Notes under the pieces: model-generated
Told to the model about the DNA's origin: nothing
What the model saw: the letters and a program-made list of their open reading frames with translations, nothing else
Database searches by the model: none
Shown: positions 17,542 to 25,755 of the stretch, one piece after another
How the letters are laid out: every line of letters starts with the position of its first letter
How positions within the stretch are numbered: position 1 is the stretch's first letter
Translations under genes and position numbers: made by a program
Origin: Variovorax sp. J2L1-78
Lineage (GTDB): Bacteria; Pseudomonadota; Gammaproteobacteria; Burkholderiales; Burkholderiaceae_C
Assembly: GCF_030317205.1 (NCBI RefSeq)
Contig: NZ_JASZYB010000001.1
Span: 2,046,001 to 2,110,000, forward strand
Reading direction: 5' to 3'
Length of the DNA: 64,000 nucleotides

Positions 17542-17817
17542 ATGAACGTCAGCGCACACCACGACGCCAAGTTACATGCAGCAACTGACCGCTACGCCCA
17601 AGCGATCCTTCGGATGGAGTCGGGCAACTCGAATGCACGGGAAGACGTGTTGGAGGCGTACTGCCAGCTTCAGGCGCTCGGCTCGAACTGCCTCACCGGG
17701 CCCAGGCCGCGGCGCTCAGCACAGGACCGTCGTACTCACGACTATGCGCGACGTGCGCTGCAAGGGCTGAGCGCATTGATTGCTACTCGCTATGGACCTG
17801 CTGGCTTTCTGTCGTAG
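17542..17817 (+). CDS. Small hypothetical protein
   Basis: 91 residues beginning MNVSAHHDAKLHAATDRYAQ, helical and charged, with third codon positions mostly G or C, which supports coding. There is only a weak purine stretch (AAGG) before ATG 17542; in-frame GTG 17485 and ATG 17488 directly follow AGAGG. I recognise no domain. It sits inside the island between the left end and the IS3-family element. The 291 bp to its left (17251-17541) hold nothing I can support. Confidence 0.4.
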   Translation: MNVSAHHDAKLHAATDRYAQAILRMESGNSNAREDVLEAYCQLQALGSNCLTGPRPRRSAQDRRTHDYARRALQGLSALIATRYGPAGFLS

Positions 17818-17908
17818 GCAAGAGGCCCCAGCGCCGAACCGCCGGGGCTGTGTTGACCTGCCCCCTTGTGCCGTGCCATTCATAACGAGGAAGTCCGGGG
17901 TTGCAAGA

Positions 17909-18776
17909 TTAATTGATCTCGGTGGTTGTTGAACTGGTTCGAGCTGCATCGCCAACGCGCTGGCGATGCAGCTGGGCGAACTTCGCCAATGGCATTCGCT
18001 GGCAACTGCTGTGCGGCCTGACCCCGTTGTAGTCCTGCCTCCATGCCTTGATGGCCGATCTGGCCTGCTGCAGCGTCTCGAACCATTGCTCGTTCAGGCA
18101 CTCGTCCCTGAACTTACCGTTGAAGCTCTCGATGTAGCCGTTCTGCATGGGCCTTCCTGGCTCGATCAGGATGTGGCGAATGCCGTGGGTCTGCGCCCAG
18201 CCCATGAACGCACGGCTGGTGAACTCCGGGCCGTTATCGGTGCGCACGGCCAATGGGTAGCCTCTGAAGACAACCGCCTGGTCCAGCAGCCGCGTGACGT
18301 ACTGACCCGAGATGCCCGAGTCCACCGAGATGCTCACGCACTCGTGGCTGAAGTCGTCGGCCACCGTCAGGCATTTGATGCGCCGCCCGGTGCTCAGGCT
18401 GTCGCTGACGAAGTCCATGCTCCACACCTCGTTGACCGTGCTTGCAAGTTGCAGCGGCACGCGTTCGTTGGCGGGGCGTTTGACCTTCTTACGCTTGCGC
18501 ACCCGCCAGATTGGCGGCGCTGTACAGGCGGTAGACACGCTTGTGGTTCACGCCAGGGAAGTGCGGGCGCAGCATGTCGTGGATACGCCGATAGCCGAAG
18601 CGCCGGCGCGCATGTGCGATCTCGACGATCTTGCTGCTGAGTTCCTAGTTCATGGCGTCGACCTCGGGTGGATGGCGGTAGCTGTCTCGCGAGAGCCCCA
18701 CAAGCCTGCACGCGCATCGTTCGCTCAGATCGCATTGCTTGATCATGGTGGCGACGGCGGCACGCTTGGCCTGTGG
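17909..18776 (-). pseudogene. IS3-family transposase OrfB (broken)
   Basis: The integrase catalytic core is clear: SMDFVSDSL, RTDNGPEFTS, HSSCQRMPLAKF and the rve-type spacing of acidic residues up to ESFNGKFRDECL. The upstream part, including HARRRFGYRRIHDMLRP, is in another frame. An amber codon interrupts the sequence after AMN, and a single-base insertion in a G run near 18510 separates the two halves. Intact homologues run straight through both places. No functional transposase can be made without readthrough and frameshifting. Confidence 0.85.
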
Positions 18777-18778
18777 GG

Positions 18779-18984
18779 CTAGCGCTTTACCCCGAAGGCG
18801 GTGTTCAGTGCGTGGATGTCCAGGTGGGCCTCTGCCAACAGCTTCTTGAGCTTGTTGTTCTCCGCCTCTAGTTCACGCAGTCGCTTGGCGTCAGGCACAT
18901 CCATTCCGCCGTATTTGGCGCGCCATTTGTAGAAGGTCGGGTCGCTGAAGCCGCCTTTGCGGCACAGATCCTTGATCCATCGCG
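18779..18984 (-). pseudogene. IS3-family transposase OrfA (5-prime truncated)
   Basis: The last 68 or so codons encode the C-terminal part of OrfA: IKDLCRKGGFSDPTFYKW and the leucine-zipper-like LRELEAENNKLKKLLAEAHL. The first 20 or so residues of the helix-turn-helix are absent; the sequence passes from the terminal repeat at 19000-19012 almost directly into the middle of the HTH, implying a deletion of about 60-80 bp. A longer open frame upstream (to 19105) is not transposase. Confidence 0.8.
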
Positions 18985-19271
18985 CTGGTACGGCTGAGAG
19001 GGGCAGGTCACAGGTGCGCGATCCCCGCAGTTCGCTCAAGCACTTGTGTGTTTGCGTGAGCGATCCAAGGTCGAGCCGATACGCCGAAAACGAGAACGCG
19101 CGCAATTCGACCGCATTTCGGAATTCGAGAACGAGGTAAGAGGACTAAGATGACAGCATCGGAGAGCTATGAGATGTGGGGCGCGGCCGGAATTTCCCGC
19201 CTGTCGCTCCCACCTCTCCGAAGGCTAGATGGGGCGCTGTCCGCTCCCATAGAGCTTAAAGAGGAGACTCA

Positions 19272-20648
19272 ATGACGGAGGTCCAGGTACTTGCCGCCGC
19301 TGCGATCTCGGCGCCCACGCCGACGCTGGAGGCCACCTTGTTGTTGGTCGACGACGAGCCGTTGATCCTGAGTGCGTTGCGGCGCCTGTTTCGGCCGGAA
19401 GGCTACCGCGTTCTCGTTGCAGAAGGCGGCGCTCTTGCGCTCGAGATGATCAAGGACGAACACATCGACCTGGTGATTTCCGACATGCGCATGCCAGGCA
19501 TGGACGGCGCACAGTTCCTTGAAAGACTGCGATCCGTCCAGCCAGACGCCGTCCGCATCCTGCTGACGGGCTACGCCGACATCACCTCGACCATTGCGGC
19601 GATCAATGCCGGCCAGATCCACCGCTACATCGCCAAGCCCTGGAACGACGGCGACATCCTTCTGGTCGTGCGCGATGCGCTGCAACGGCGGGCTCTAGAA
19701 CAACAGAACCGCCTCCTGAGCGAACTCAGCATTCGTCAAAACGAGGAGCTGCGTCAACTCAACCAGACGCTGGAGGAGCGCGTTCGCCAGAGAACGGCCG
19801 AGATCGAGCAGATCCACGACATGCTCAATGTGGCATACGGCGAGCTCAAGTCCAATTTCACGCTGTCGATGCGGATCTTTGCCGGCTTGATGGAGCTGCG
19901 GCACAAGGGTTTTTCGGGTCATTCCAGTCGAGTCTCCGAATGGGCCCAGCGGGTCTGCGCAACATTGAAATTGGACGAGCGCCAGAGCCACGACATCCAC
20001 GTGGCGGCGTTGCTGCACGACATCGGCAAGATCGGTTTCTCGGACGGCCTGCTCGACAAGCCCATCTCGACGATGACCGCCGAAGAATTGTCTCAATACC
20101 GCAAACATCCTCTGAATGCGGAAGCGGCGCTGATGCCCCTCGTGCAATTGCACAGGGTTGCCAAGTTCATTCGCTCGCAGCACGAGCGTCTTGACGGCAA
20201 GGGGTTCCCTGACGGGCTGGAGGGTCAGGCGATCCCGTTCGGGGCCCGGATTCTGGCGCCCATCATCGACTACGAGAATCTCCTGGCCGGCACACTCGCC
20301 GAGCGCCGCTTTTCTCCCGAGGATGCCGTCGCTAGCATCCGTCGAGGTGCTGGCAGCCGCTACGACCCGGTCGCCGTCGACGCCTTCCTCCTGGTGCAGA
20401 AATCTCCCTTGCCCGACACCGTTGTGGATCGATCCATCACCGCACTCGATCTCGTTGCCGGCATGGTGCTCTCTCGCGATCTCACGAGTGCGCAAGGCAC
20501 CTTGCTGCTGGCGGCGGGGTATGTCTTCGATGCACGCGTAGTAAAGCAAATTCGTGAATACGCCCAACGTGAAGGCGCGAAGCTTACCCTCTCCGTGCAC
20601 AAGGACGCGCCCGTCGATCTCCCCGTCAAAGCGATTGCTGGTTCCTGA
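19272..20648 (+). CDS. Response regulator with HD-GYP-type phosphodiesterase domain
   Basis: 458 residues: receiver domain (about 22-135) with Asp71 as phospho-acceptor, a coiled coil (about 140-185), then an HD-GYP-like domain with HSSRV, ALLHDIGKIG (metal-binding His249-Asp250), KHPLNAEAAL and HERLDGKGFPDGL (304-316). HD-GYP proteins of the RpfG type hydrolyse cyclic di-GMP. Here the GYP triplet reads GFP (311-313), a conservative change that could alter partner binding. An extra C-terminal segment of about 90 residues follows. A good AGGAG lies 6-10 nt before the ATG. It is first in an island signalling cluster. Confidence 0.9.
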   Translation: MTEVQVLAAAAISAPTPTLEATLLLVDDEPLILSALRRLFRPEGYRVLVAEGGALALEMIKDEHIDLVISDMRMPGMDGAQFLERLRSVQPDAVRILLTGYADITSTIAAINAGQIHRYIAKPWNDGDILLVVRDALQRRALEQQNRLLSELSIRQNEELRQLNQTLEERVRQRTAEIEQIHDMLNVAYGELKSNFTLSMRIFAGLMELRHKGFSGHSSRVSEWAQRVCATLKLDERQSHDIHVAALLHDIGKIGFSDGLLDKPISTMTAEELSQYRKHPLNAEAALMPLVQLHRVAKFIRSQHERLDGKGFPDGLEGQAIPFGARILAPIIDYENLLAGTLAERRFSPEDAVASIRRGAGSRYDPVAVDAFLLVQKSPLPDTVVDRSITALDLVAGMVLSRDLTSAQGTLLLAAGYVFDARVVKQIREYAQREGAKLTLSVHKDAPVDLPVKAIAGS

Positions 20649-20669
20649 CCAGTGAAAGGGCAAAGCCCC

Positions 20670-21386
20670 ATGCATCGAATTTTGGCCATTGACGATGAGC
20701 GCGGCGTCCTCAACGCGCTGTCGCGCCTGCTTCGGCATACGCCGCTGGTTGTTAACGGCGAGTTCTGACAAGTCCAGATCGACACATTCACTTCCCCACA
20801 CGATGCGGTCGCACGCGGATGGCTCAGCGCGCTCGTAAAGAGCGTCGACCACATCAAAGATGTCGTCGCGACTCAACAGTCTTATGCGGGCACGCCGAGA
20901 ATGATCGAATCCCTGAAGGTCAGTGAATTGCTGGATGACGCCTTGCGAATGAATGCCGGGGCGCTGACGCGCCATCGGGTCACAGTCGTGACGAACCTTG
21001 CTGATCTGCCTGAACTTCCGCTGGATCGGCATCGCCTACTGCAAATTCTCGTGAACTTGATCAGCAACGCCAAGCATGCGATGAATGGCGCCGTCGGGCA
21101 GGATCCATGCATCACGCTAGTTACCAGGCTTGCAAACGTCGAGGGCAGGAGTATCTTAAGCATCGAGGTGGCCGACAACGGCGAGGGAATCCCGCCGGAA
21201 AACTTGGAGCGACTCTTCTCGCATGGCTTCACCACGCGCAAGAACGGACACGGCTTCGGTCTGCACAGCTGCGTGATGGCGGCGCAAGAGATGGGCGGGA
21301 GCCTGACCGTACGTAGCGCCGGTGTCGGACAGGGCGCGACTTTTACCTTCGAAATTCCGATCGAAACCCAAGGAGTCCGGCGATGA
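20670..21386 (+). pseudogene. Receiver fragment fused to histidine-kinase ATPase domain, with internal stop
   Basis: Starting at ATG 20670 the frame reads a receiver N-terminus (MHRILAIDDERGVLNALSRL), hits TGA at 20766-20768, then continues in the same frame through QVQIDTFTSPHDAV into kinase sequence with no receiver phospho-site and no H-box. From ATG 20901 an open frame of 161 residues encodes only the ATP-binding half: NLISNAKHAMNG (N-box), VADNGEGIP (G1), GFTTRKNGHGFGLHS (F/G2). The simplest reading is an in-frame deletion that joined a response-regulator gene to the kinase gene after it. The next gene overlaps its stop by 4 bp. Confidence 0.7.
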
Positions 21387-22816
21387 GCCCCCTAGAAAAC
21401 CGGCGCATCTTGCTGGTCGACGACATGCCCGCCATCCACCAGGACTTCTACAAGATCCTCAGGCCGCAAGCTCAGGAGTGCTCGAAGCTCGACGCCGTCG
21501 AGGCCGCGCTGTTTGGCGGCGAGCCGATGACCTCGGTCATTGCGGTCGCATTCGAAGTCGACTCGGCCTACCAGGGGCAGGAAGCCTTGGCCAGGGTGCA
21601 GGGATCGCTCGAAGCGGGCAGGCCATACGCATTGGCTTTCGTCGACATGCGCATGCCGCCTGGATGGGACGGTGTCGAGACGATCGAGCGGCTGTGGCAA
21701 GTCGACGAGCGGCTCCAGATCGTCGTTTGCACCGCCTATTCCGACACGCCGTGGGATGAGGTGCTGATGAGATTGGAGGTGCGCGACCGGCTGCTGATCC
21801 TGAAGAAGCCGTTCGACGCGATCGAGGTGCGCCAGCTTGCTAACTCGCTGACCGCCAAGTGGCAGATGACGCAGGATGCGGCGGGCCAGCGCCTGCTGCT
21901 TGAAGAGACGGTGATAGAGCGCACGCGCGAGATTACGCGCGCTATCGAGGCGCTGAAGGAGGAGATCGTCGAGCGCAAGCACCTTCAGGGGCAGTTGCAG
22001 CAGTCGGAGAAGCTTGCCTCCATCGGACAGCTCGCTGCCGGCGTCGCGCACGAGATCAACAATCCGATTGGCTACATCTTCTCGAACTTCGGTACCCTGG
22101 AGGGGTACCTCGGCAAGCTCTTCGACATGCTGGTTGCGTACGAGAGGGCCGAGCCCAGCGTGGGCATACCCGACGTTGCATCAGGATTGCGAGAATTGCG
22201 CGAGCGAATCGAGCTGGAGTTCCTGAAAGAGGACATCCCAGCGCTGATGCGCGAATCCAGGCAAGGCATCGTACGAGTGAGCCAGATCGTTCAGGATCTG
22301 AAGGACTTCTCGCGTGTGGATTCGATGCAGGACTTCCAATGGGCGAACCTGCACCAGGGCATAGACTCGACGCTGAACATCGTGGCCAGTGAAATCAAGT
22401 ACAAGGCCGACGTGATCAAGGAATATGGTGCGATTCCCGATGTCGAGTGCTTGCCGTCGCAGATCAATCAGGTGGTCATGAACCTCCTCGTCAACGCCGC
22501 GCACGCCATGGGCGAGCGGCGCGGCTGCATCACCATTCGCACCGGCACCGGCACCGGCGAGGTCTGGCTGGAAGTGGCCGACGACGGCTCGGGCATTCCC
22601 CCCGAGACGCTCAAGCGCATCTTCGAACCCTTCTTCACCACCAAGCCGGTCGGCCTGGGCACCGGCCTGGGCTTGTCGGTATCGTATGGCATCGTGAAAA
22701 AGCACCGCGGCCATATCGACGTGGAAAGCGCGATCGGCCAGGGAACCACGTTCCGCGTGACGCTGCCAATACACCGGCCATCACCCAAGGACGAACTGGA
22801 GCGGACGGACGACTGA
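21383..22816 (+). CDS. Soluble receiver-histidine kinase
   Basis: 477 residues without membrane segments. An N-terminal receiver (about 8-160) has Asp88 in FVDMRMPPGWDG; it is longer than usual because about 30 residues are inserted after the first helix. A coiled coil (about 165-215) leads to the H-box GVAHEINNPIGYI (His223), then N-box NLLVNAAHAMG, G1 ADDGSGIPP, F-box PFFTTK and G2 GTGLGLSVSYG. The NtrB/HWE-like HEINNP motif and GLGLSVS ending suit a cytoplasmic hybrid kinase. ATGA overlap with the preceding broken gene shows they were one operon. Confidence 0.9.
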   Translation: MSPLENRRILLVDDMPAIHQDFYKILRPQAQECSKLDAVEAALFGGEPMTSVIAVAFEVDSAYQGQEALARVQGSLEAGRPYALAFVDMRMPPGWDGVETIERLWQVDERLQIVVCTAYSDTPWDEVLMRLEVRDRLLILKKPFDAIEVRQLANSLTAKWQMTQDAAGQRLLLEETVIERTREITRAIEALKEEIVERKHLQGQLQQSEKLASIGQLAAGVAHEINNPIGYIFSNFGTLEGYLGKLFDMLVAYERAEPSVGIPDVASGLRELRERIELEFLKEDIPALMRESRQGIVRVSQIVQDLKDFSRVDSMQDFQWANLHQGIDSTLNIVASEIKYKADVIKEYGAIPDVECLPSQINQVVMNLLVNAAHAMGERRGCITIRTGTGTGEVWLEVADDGSGIPPETLKRIFEPFFTTKPVGLGTGLGLSVSYGIVKKHRGHIDVESAIGQGTTFRVTLPIHRPSPKDELERTDD

Positions 22817-23395
22817 CCGGGGGTCAGGGCACGAGGCTGGGTTCTGTCGCAGGATCTTGCCCGACACGCGTGAGCCGCGGTGATGAGTTCATCGCTGGGG
22901 CGATAGCGCCGTCATCGTTGAAGTGGTGAACGACGGCTTCCAAAGTGAGGACTGAGCCGCTCGTGCGGCCGCCGCTCCGGCGGCATTGATTGATCTCGAC
23001 CAGCCAGCCTGCCACCGTTGATCTGCGAGGCAATCACGCCTCGCTCTCCGATCACCATCAACGCCACGATCTGCGGCCTGAAGTTCTTCTTCGGGATCAC
23101 CCTTGGTCGCAGCGAGTTGATGCTCAAGATGCATCTCTTACGCTTTAAGCACCCCGAGCACGCTGCATTCGGTTGGGCCCAGGCAGACAGCTCTGGCAAC
23201 CTATGGACGCCGGTGACGGCATTGAACGCCGCCGCGAAAACCGAAAGGTCCCGCATGCGATCCCAAGCCGATAACGAATCAGGCCAGCGCACCGATATGC
23301 AGAACGCAACTCAACGAGCCTTGCACGCAGCCCATCTGCTGCAAGAGGCGCTCGCTCTGTTGCTCGCCGATTCAACAGCGTTGAAGGAGCACACC
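22817..23395. other. Island spacer of 579 bp with one recombinase fragment
   Basis: Between the receiver-kinase gene and the AlpA-like gene there is no intact gene that I can support. Apart from the recombinase-like fragment at 23036-23165 there is a small inverted repeat (GCCGCCGCTCCGGCGGC near 22970) and several short frames on both strands without ribosome-binding sites. The stretch looks like layered insertion debris. Confidence 0.5.
23036..23165 (+). pseudogene. Fragment of a tyrosine recombinase (IS91-associated type)
   Basis: Translation gives SPITINATICGLKFFFGIT then LGRSELMLKMHLLRF and KHPE, which resembles the segment between the N-terminal SAM-like domain and the catalytic domain of the tyrosine recombinases that accompany IS91-like elements (pattern TMTGLRFFF-TL-R-ELMAKM). 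Only about 43 residues remain; no catalytic motif is present. Resemblance is from memory of the family. Confidence 0.45.
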
Positions 23396-23593
23396 ATGAA
23401 GCGCGCGCCGGACCGGCTTCTTAGACTTCCCGAGGTTGAAAGCCTGACCGGGCTGCGCAGATCCGCGATCTACGAGCAAATGCAGAGAGGCGTTTTCCCG
23501 CGATCGGTGAAGGCCGGCCGACGCGCTGCAACATGGCCTGAGAGCGCTGTGCAATCATGGATCGCAGATCGCTTGGACGGGCGCCCCCGCTGA
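23396..23593 (+). CDS. AlpA-like DNA-binding protein (excisionase-type)
   Basis: 65 residues: RLLRLPEVESLTGLRRSAIY-EQMQRGVFPRSVK, the short winged-HTH of the AlpA/phage excisionase family (MerR-like fold). In integrative elements AlpA activates or directs excision together with the integrase. AAGGAG at 23383-23388 fixes the start at ATG 23396, although the frame is open upstream to 23018. The frameshifted integrase lies just 73 bp downstream on the opposite strand, fitting an integration module. Confidence 0.85.
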   Translation: MKRAPDRLLRLPEVESLTGLRRSAIYEQMQRGVFPRSVKAGRRAATWPESAVQSWIADRLDGRPR

Positions 23594-23666
23594 TTGAGCA
23601 GCTCACCCCTCGTGCGCACAGGCGCCGGCCGAAGTGTCCAACCGAAAGTCGGCACTTAGCATTCGA

Positions 23667-24898
23667 TCAGGCAGCCTTCTTGTCAAGCGCCACCACAACC
23701 CCACTGGCCAACTGATCAAGGTAGTCGGCCCACCGCTGCATCATGAGGGTGCGCTGTCTCACATACTGCGTTCGGTTATAGGCTCGGCCGTTGGCATCCT
23801 TCACAGCGTGGGCAAGCTGCGCCTCGATCACCAGGGGGTCGACCTCCAGCACTTCGGCCAACAGCGTGCGTGCTGTGGCTCGAAAGCCGTGAACGGTTTG
23901 GACCGTCGGGCCGTAGCCCAAGGTCAAAAGCGCTGCGCGAAGCGTGTTGTCACTGATCGGCCGCTCATGACTGCGCTCCCCAGGGAACACCATCACGCCG
24001 TGGCCTGTGACGGGATGCAGCGTGCGCAGGATCTCAACAGCCTGCGTTGGCAATGGAACAAGATGCGGGTCACCGTTCTGCTTGCCGTCGATACACCGCT
24101 TCATTCGTGCGGCTGGTACCGTCCACAGTGCCCCGTCAAGGTCGATCTCGGCCCATGTCGCTCCACGCAGTTCGTTGGGGCGCTGGAACAGCATCGGCGC
24201 GAGTTGCAGGGCGGCCCGCACGATTGCGCCTCCTTGGTAGGCGCGAATCACTCGGATCAGTTCACCGAACTTGCTCGGATCGGTGATGGCCGCGAAGTGG
24301 CGCTTCTTATGGGGCGTCAGCGCGCCCTTGAGGTCGGCGGTGATGTCGCGCGAAGTGCGCGCAGTCGACAGCGCGTAGCGCCAAACTACCCTCGCCGTCT
24401 GCAACACTCGGCTCGCCACATCCAACGCGCCACGCTCCTCCACGCGGCGCAATGCCGCCAACAGCTCGATTGGCTGAATTTCGCTGATCCGCCGTTCGGC
24501 AAAGTACGGAAAGAGGTCCTTTTCGAGGTTGCGCATCTCGCGGATGGCGTAGTGGCTGCTCCACCGAGCCTCATTCTTGCCGTACCACTCCAGTGCCGCC
24601 GCCCTGAACGTCTCGCCAACCGCCACGACGCTTTTGAGCTTCGCAAGCTTCCGCACCTGCACCACGTCGATGCCGGCATCCCGGTCACGCTTGGCCTCAG
24701 CGCGGGCCAGCCGGACGGCTTTGAGCGAAACGTCGGGGTAGCCAAACGGCCTCCCTTGCCGCCGGCGTAGGTCTTCCAAAACCACCGTTTGGAGCCTGCC
24801 GGACTGACCTCGAGATAGAGCCCACCTGCGTCGGTTAGACGGAGGCGCTTCTTGTCAGGCGGGCAAGTGGTGTTCCGGCATTGGAGTTCGGTCAACAT
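23667..24898 (-). pseudogene. P4-type tyrosine integrase with frameshift
   Basis: The N-terminal DUF4102-like arm-binding part (MLTELQCRNTTCPPDKKRL, GGLYLEVSPAGSKRWFWKTY) starts at ATG 24898 in one frame; from YPDVSLKAVRLARAEAKRD onward the protein continues in another frame to the stop at 23667. The switch falls near 24745-24755, where one base appears to be missing in or after GGGAGGCC. The catalytic domain has the Arg box FQRPNELRG, HGFRATARTLLAE and the nucleophile region AYNRTQY. Family members insert at tRNA 3-prime ends, and tRNA-Pro lies 213 bp upstream. A sequencing error could explain the frameshift. Confidence 0.85.
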
Positions 24899-25120
24899 GG
24901 GCAGCTCCCACGAAGGATGTGGATCGCCGAATGAGAACCGGGGAACAAATCCCAGCTTGCGATGTATGTCCCGCTTTGTTCCCCGAAATGTTCCCCGGTC
25001 CATGTCCGGAAGTCAACGGATCGCGCCGGACCCTCTTGGCCGCTGCCCAGCCATTTCCCCAATGAAAAAGGGCGTCCGGAGGATGATTCCGGACGCCCTT
25101 GGACGTTATGTTGGTCGGTG
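24899..25120. repeat. Island-end direct repeat, right copy at tRNA-Pro
   Basis: Right-hand partner of 17029-17250. It covers the DNA between the integrase start codon and the tRNA, including the tRNA terminator hairpin, and ends 9 bp inside the tRNA 3-prime end. The two copies differ mainly in the first 35 bp and around 24945-24965 and are nearly identical from about 25050 to the end. Confidence 0.85.
25064..25100 (-). terminator. Intrinsic terminator of tRNA-Pro
   Basis: On the minus strand a perfect 12-bp stem (AAGGGCGTCCGG with CCGGACGCCCTT, 9-nt loop) is followed by a run of T, 12 nt after the tRNA 3-prime end. The same hairpin is present in the left repeat at 17198-17230, so the inserted element carries its own copy of the terminator and keeps tRNA transcription properly ended. 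Confidence 0.85.
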
Positions 25121-25188
25121 TGAAAGGATTCGAACCTTCGACCCCTTGCACCCCATGCAAGTGCGCTACCAGGCTGCGCCACACACCG
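25112..25188 (-). tRNA. tRNA-Pro (anticodon GGG)
   Basis: 77 nt including encoded CCA. The acceptor stem CGGTGTG pairs with CACACCG; the D arm GCGCAGCCTGGTAGCGC, an anticodon stem CTTGC/GCAAG with loop ATGGGGT (anticodon GGG, decoding CCC/CCU) and the T arm with GGTTCGAATCC-like loop all fold. It decodes proline and is the insertion target of the island to its left. Confidence 0.95.
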
Positions 25189-25213
25189 AAGCCCGCAATT
25201 ATAGCCGGGCGAA

Positions 25214-25690
25214 TCAGTGCCCCGTGACCAGCAGCTCGCGAATTTCGAACAACTCGCGGCGCAGCTGCTGCCAAGGGCCGGCATCGGAAGTCGTCGCGAT
25301 CGGCGGCACTGCCGCCGCGAACTGGGTCGCTGCCTCCCACTCTTCGGGATCGATGTCGGTCGCCTCGACGCCATCGATCAAGGCCTCGCCTTCGCCGTTC
25401 GACCCGCCGGCCTTGCGACGGTCGCGCTCGGTCTGGGTGAACTCCTGCAGCTTGTTGCGCGCGCCGCTGATCGTGAAGCCCTGGTCGTAGAGCAGATCGC
25501 GGATGCGGCGGATCATGAGCACCTCGTGGTGCTGGTAGTAGCGCCGGTTGCCGCGCCGCTTCATCGGACGCAGCTGCGTGAACTCCTGCTCCCAATAACG
25601 GAGCACATGCGGCTTCACCCCGCACAACTCGGCGACCTCACCGATGGTGAAGTAGCGTTTGACGGGAATCGGGGGGAGCGTTTTCTCCAT
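25214..25690 (-). CDS. MerR family transcriptional regulator
   Basis: 158 residues. The N-terminal MerR helix-turn-helix (about 12-80: YFTIGEVAELCGVKPHVLRY, RRYYQHHEVLMIRRI) is followed by a short helix and an acidic low-complexity tail (about 105-125). There are no cysteines for metal sensing, so it belongs to the CueR-unlike group found downstream of ihfA in proteobacteria. ATG 25690 was chosen because upstream in-frame codons overlap non-conserved sequence. It is 65 bp after ihfA and probably the last gene of the thrS-pheT-ihfA transcription unit. Confidence 0.88.
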   Translation of the reverse strand: MEKTLPPIPVKRYFTIGEVAELCGVKPHVLRYWEQEFTQLRPMKRRGNRRYYQHHEVLMIRRIRDLLYDQGFTISGARNKLQEFTQTERDRRKAGGSNGEGEALIDGVEATDIDPEEWEAATQFAAAVPPIATTSDAGPWQQLRRELFEIRELLVTGH

Positions 25691-25755
25691 TGAAATCAAG
25701 ATCGTGCGCGCGAAACCTGAGAGGTTACTCCACGCGCACCCGACGCAACAAGCAC

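Larger units (their letters stand above)
17851..19012 (-). mobile_element. Degenerate IS3-family insertion sequence
   Basis: About 1.16 kb bounded by imperfect terminal inverted repeats: TGTTGACCTGCCCCC at 17851-17865 and, inverted, TGTGACCTGCCCC at 19000-19012. It holds orfA and orfB of an IS3-family transposase in the usual two overlapping frames on the minus strand. Three lesions are visible: the 5-prime part of orfA is missing, a CAG codon in orfB has become TAG (18645-18647), and one extra G shifts the frame near 18510. The element should be inactive. No target-site duplication is obvious. Confidence 0.8.

Noticed and set aside
17307..17570. Minus-strand frame of 87 codons in the island
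   Set aside because: It lacks a ribosome-binding site and overlaps a better plus-strand candidate (17542-17817).
18394..18735. Minus-strand frame of 113 codons inside the IS3-family element
   Set aside because: It is an out-of-frame shadow of the damaged orfB; the transposase-like sequence lies in the neighbouring frames.
22912..23292. Minus-strand frame of 126 codons before the AlpA-like gene
   Set aside because: It is antisense to the recombinase-like fragment at 23036-23165 and has no recognisable domain.
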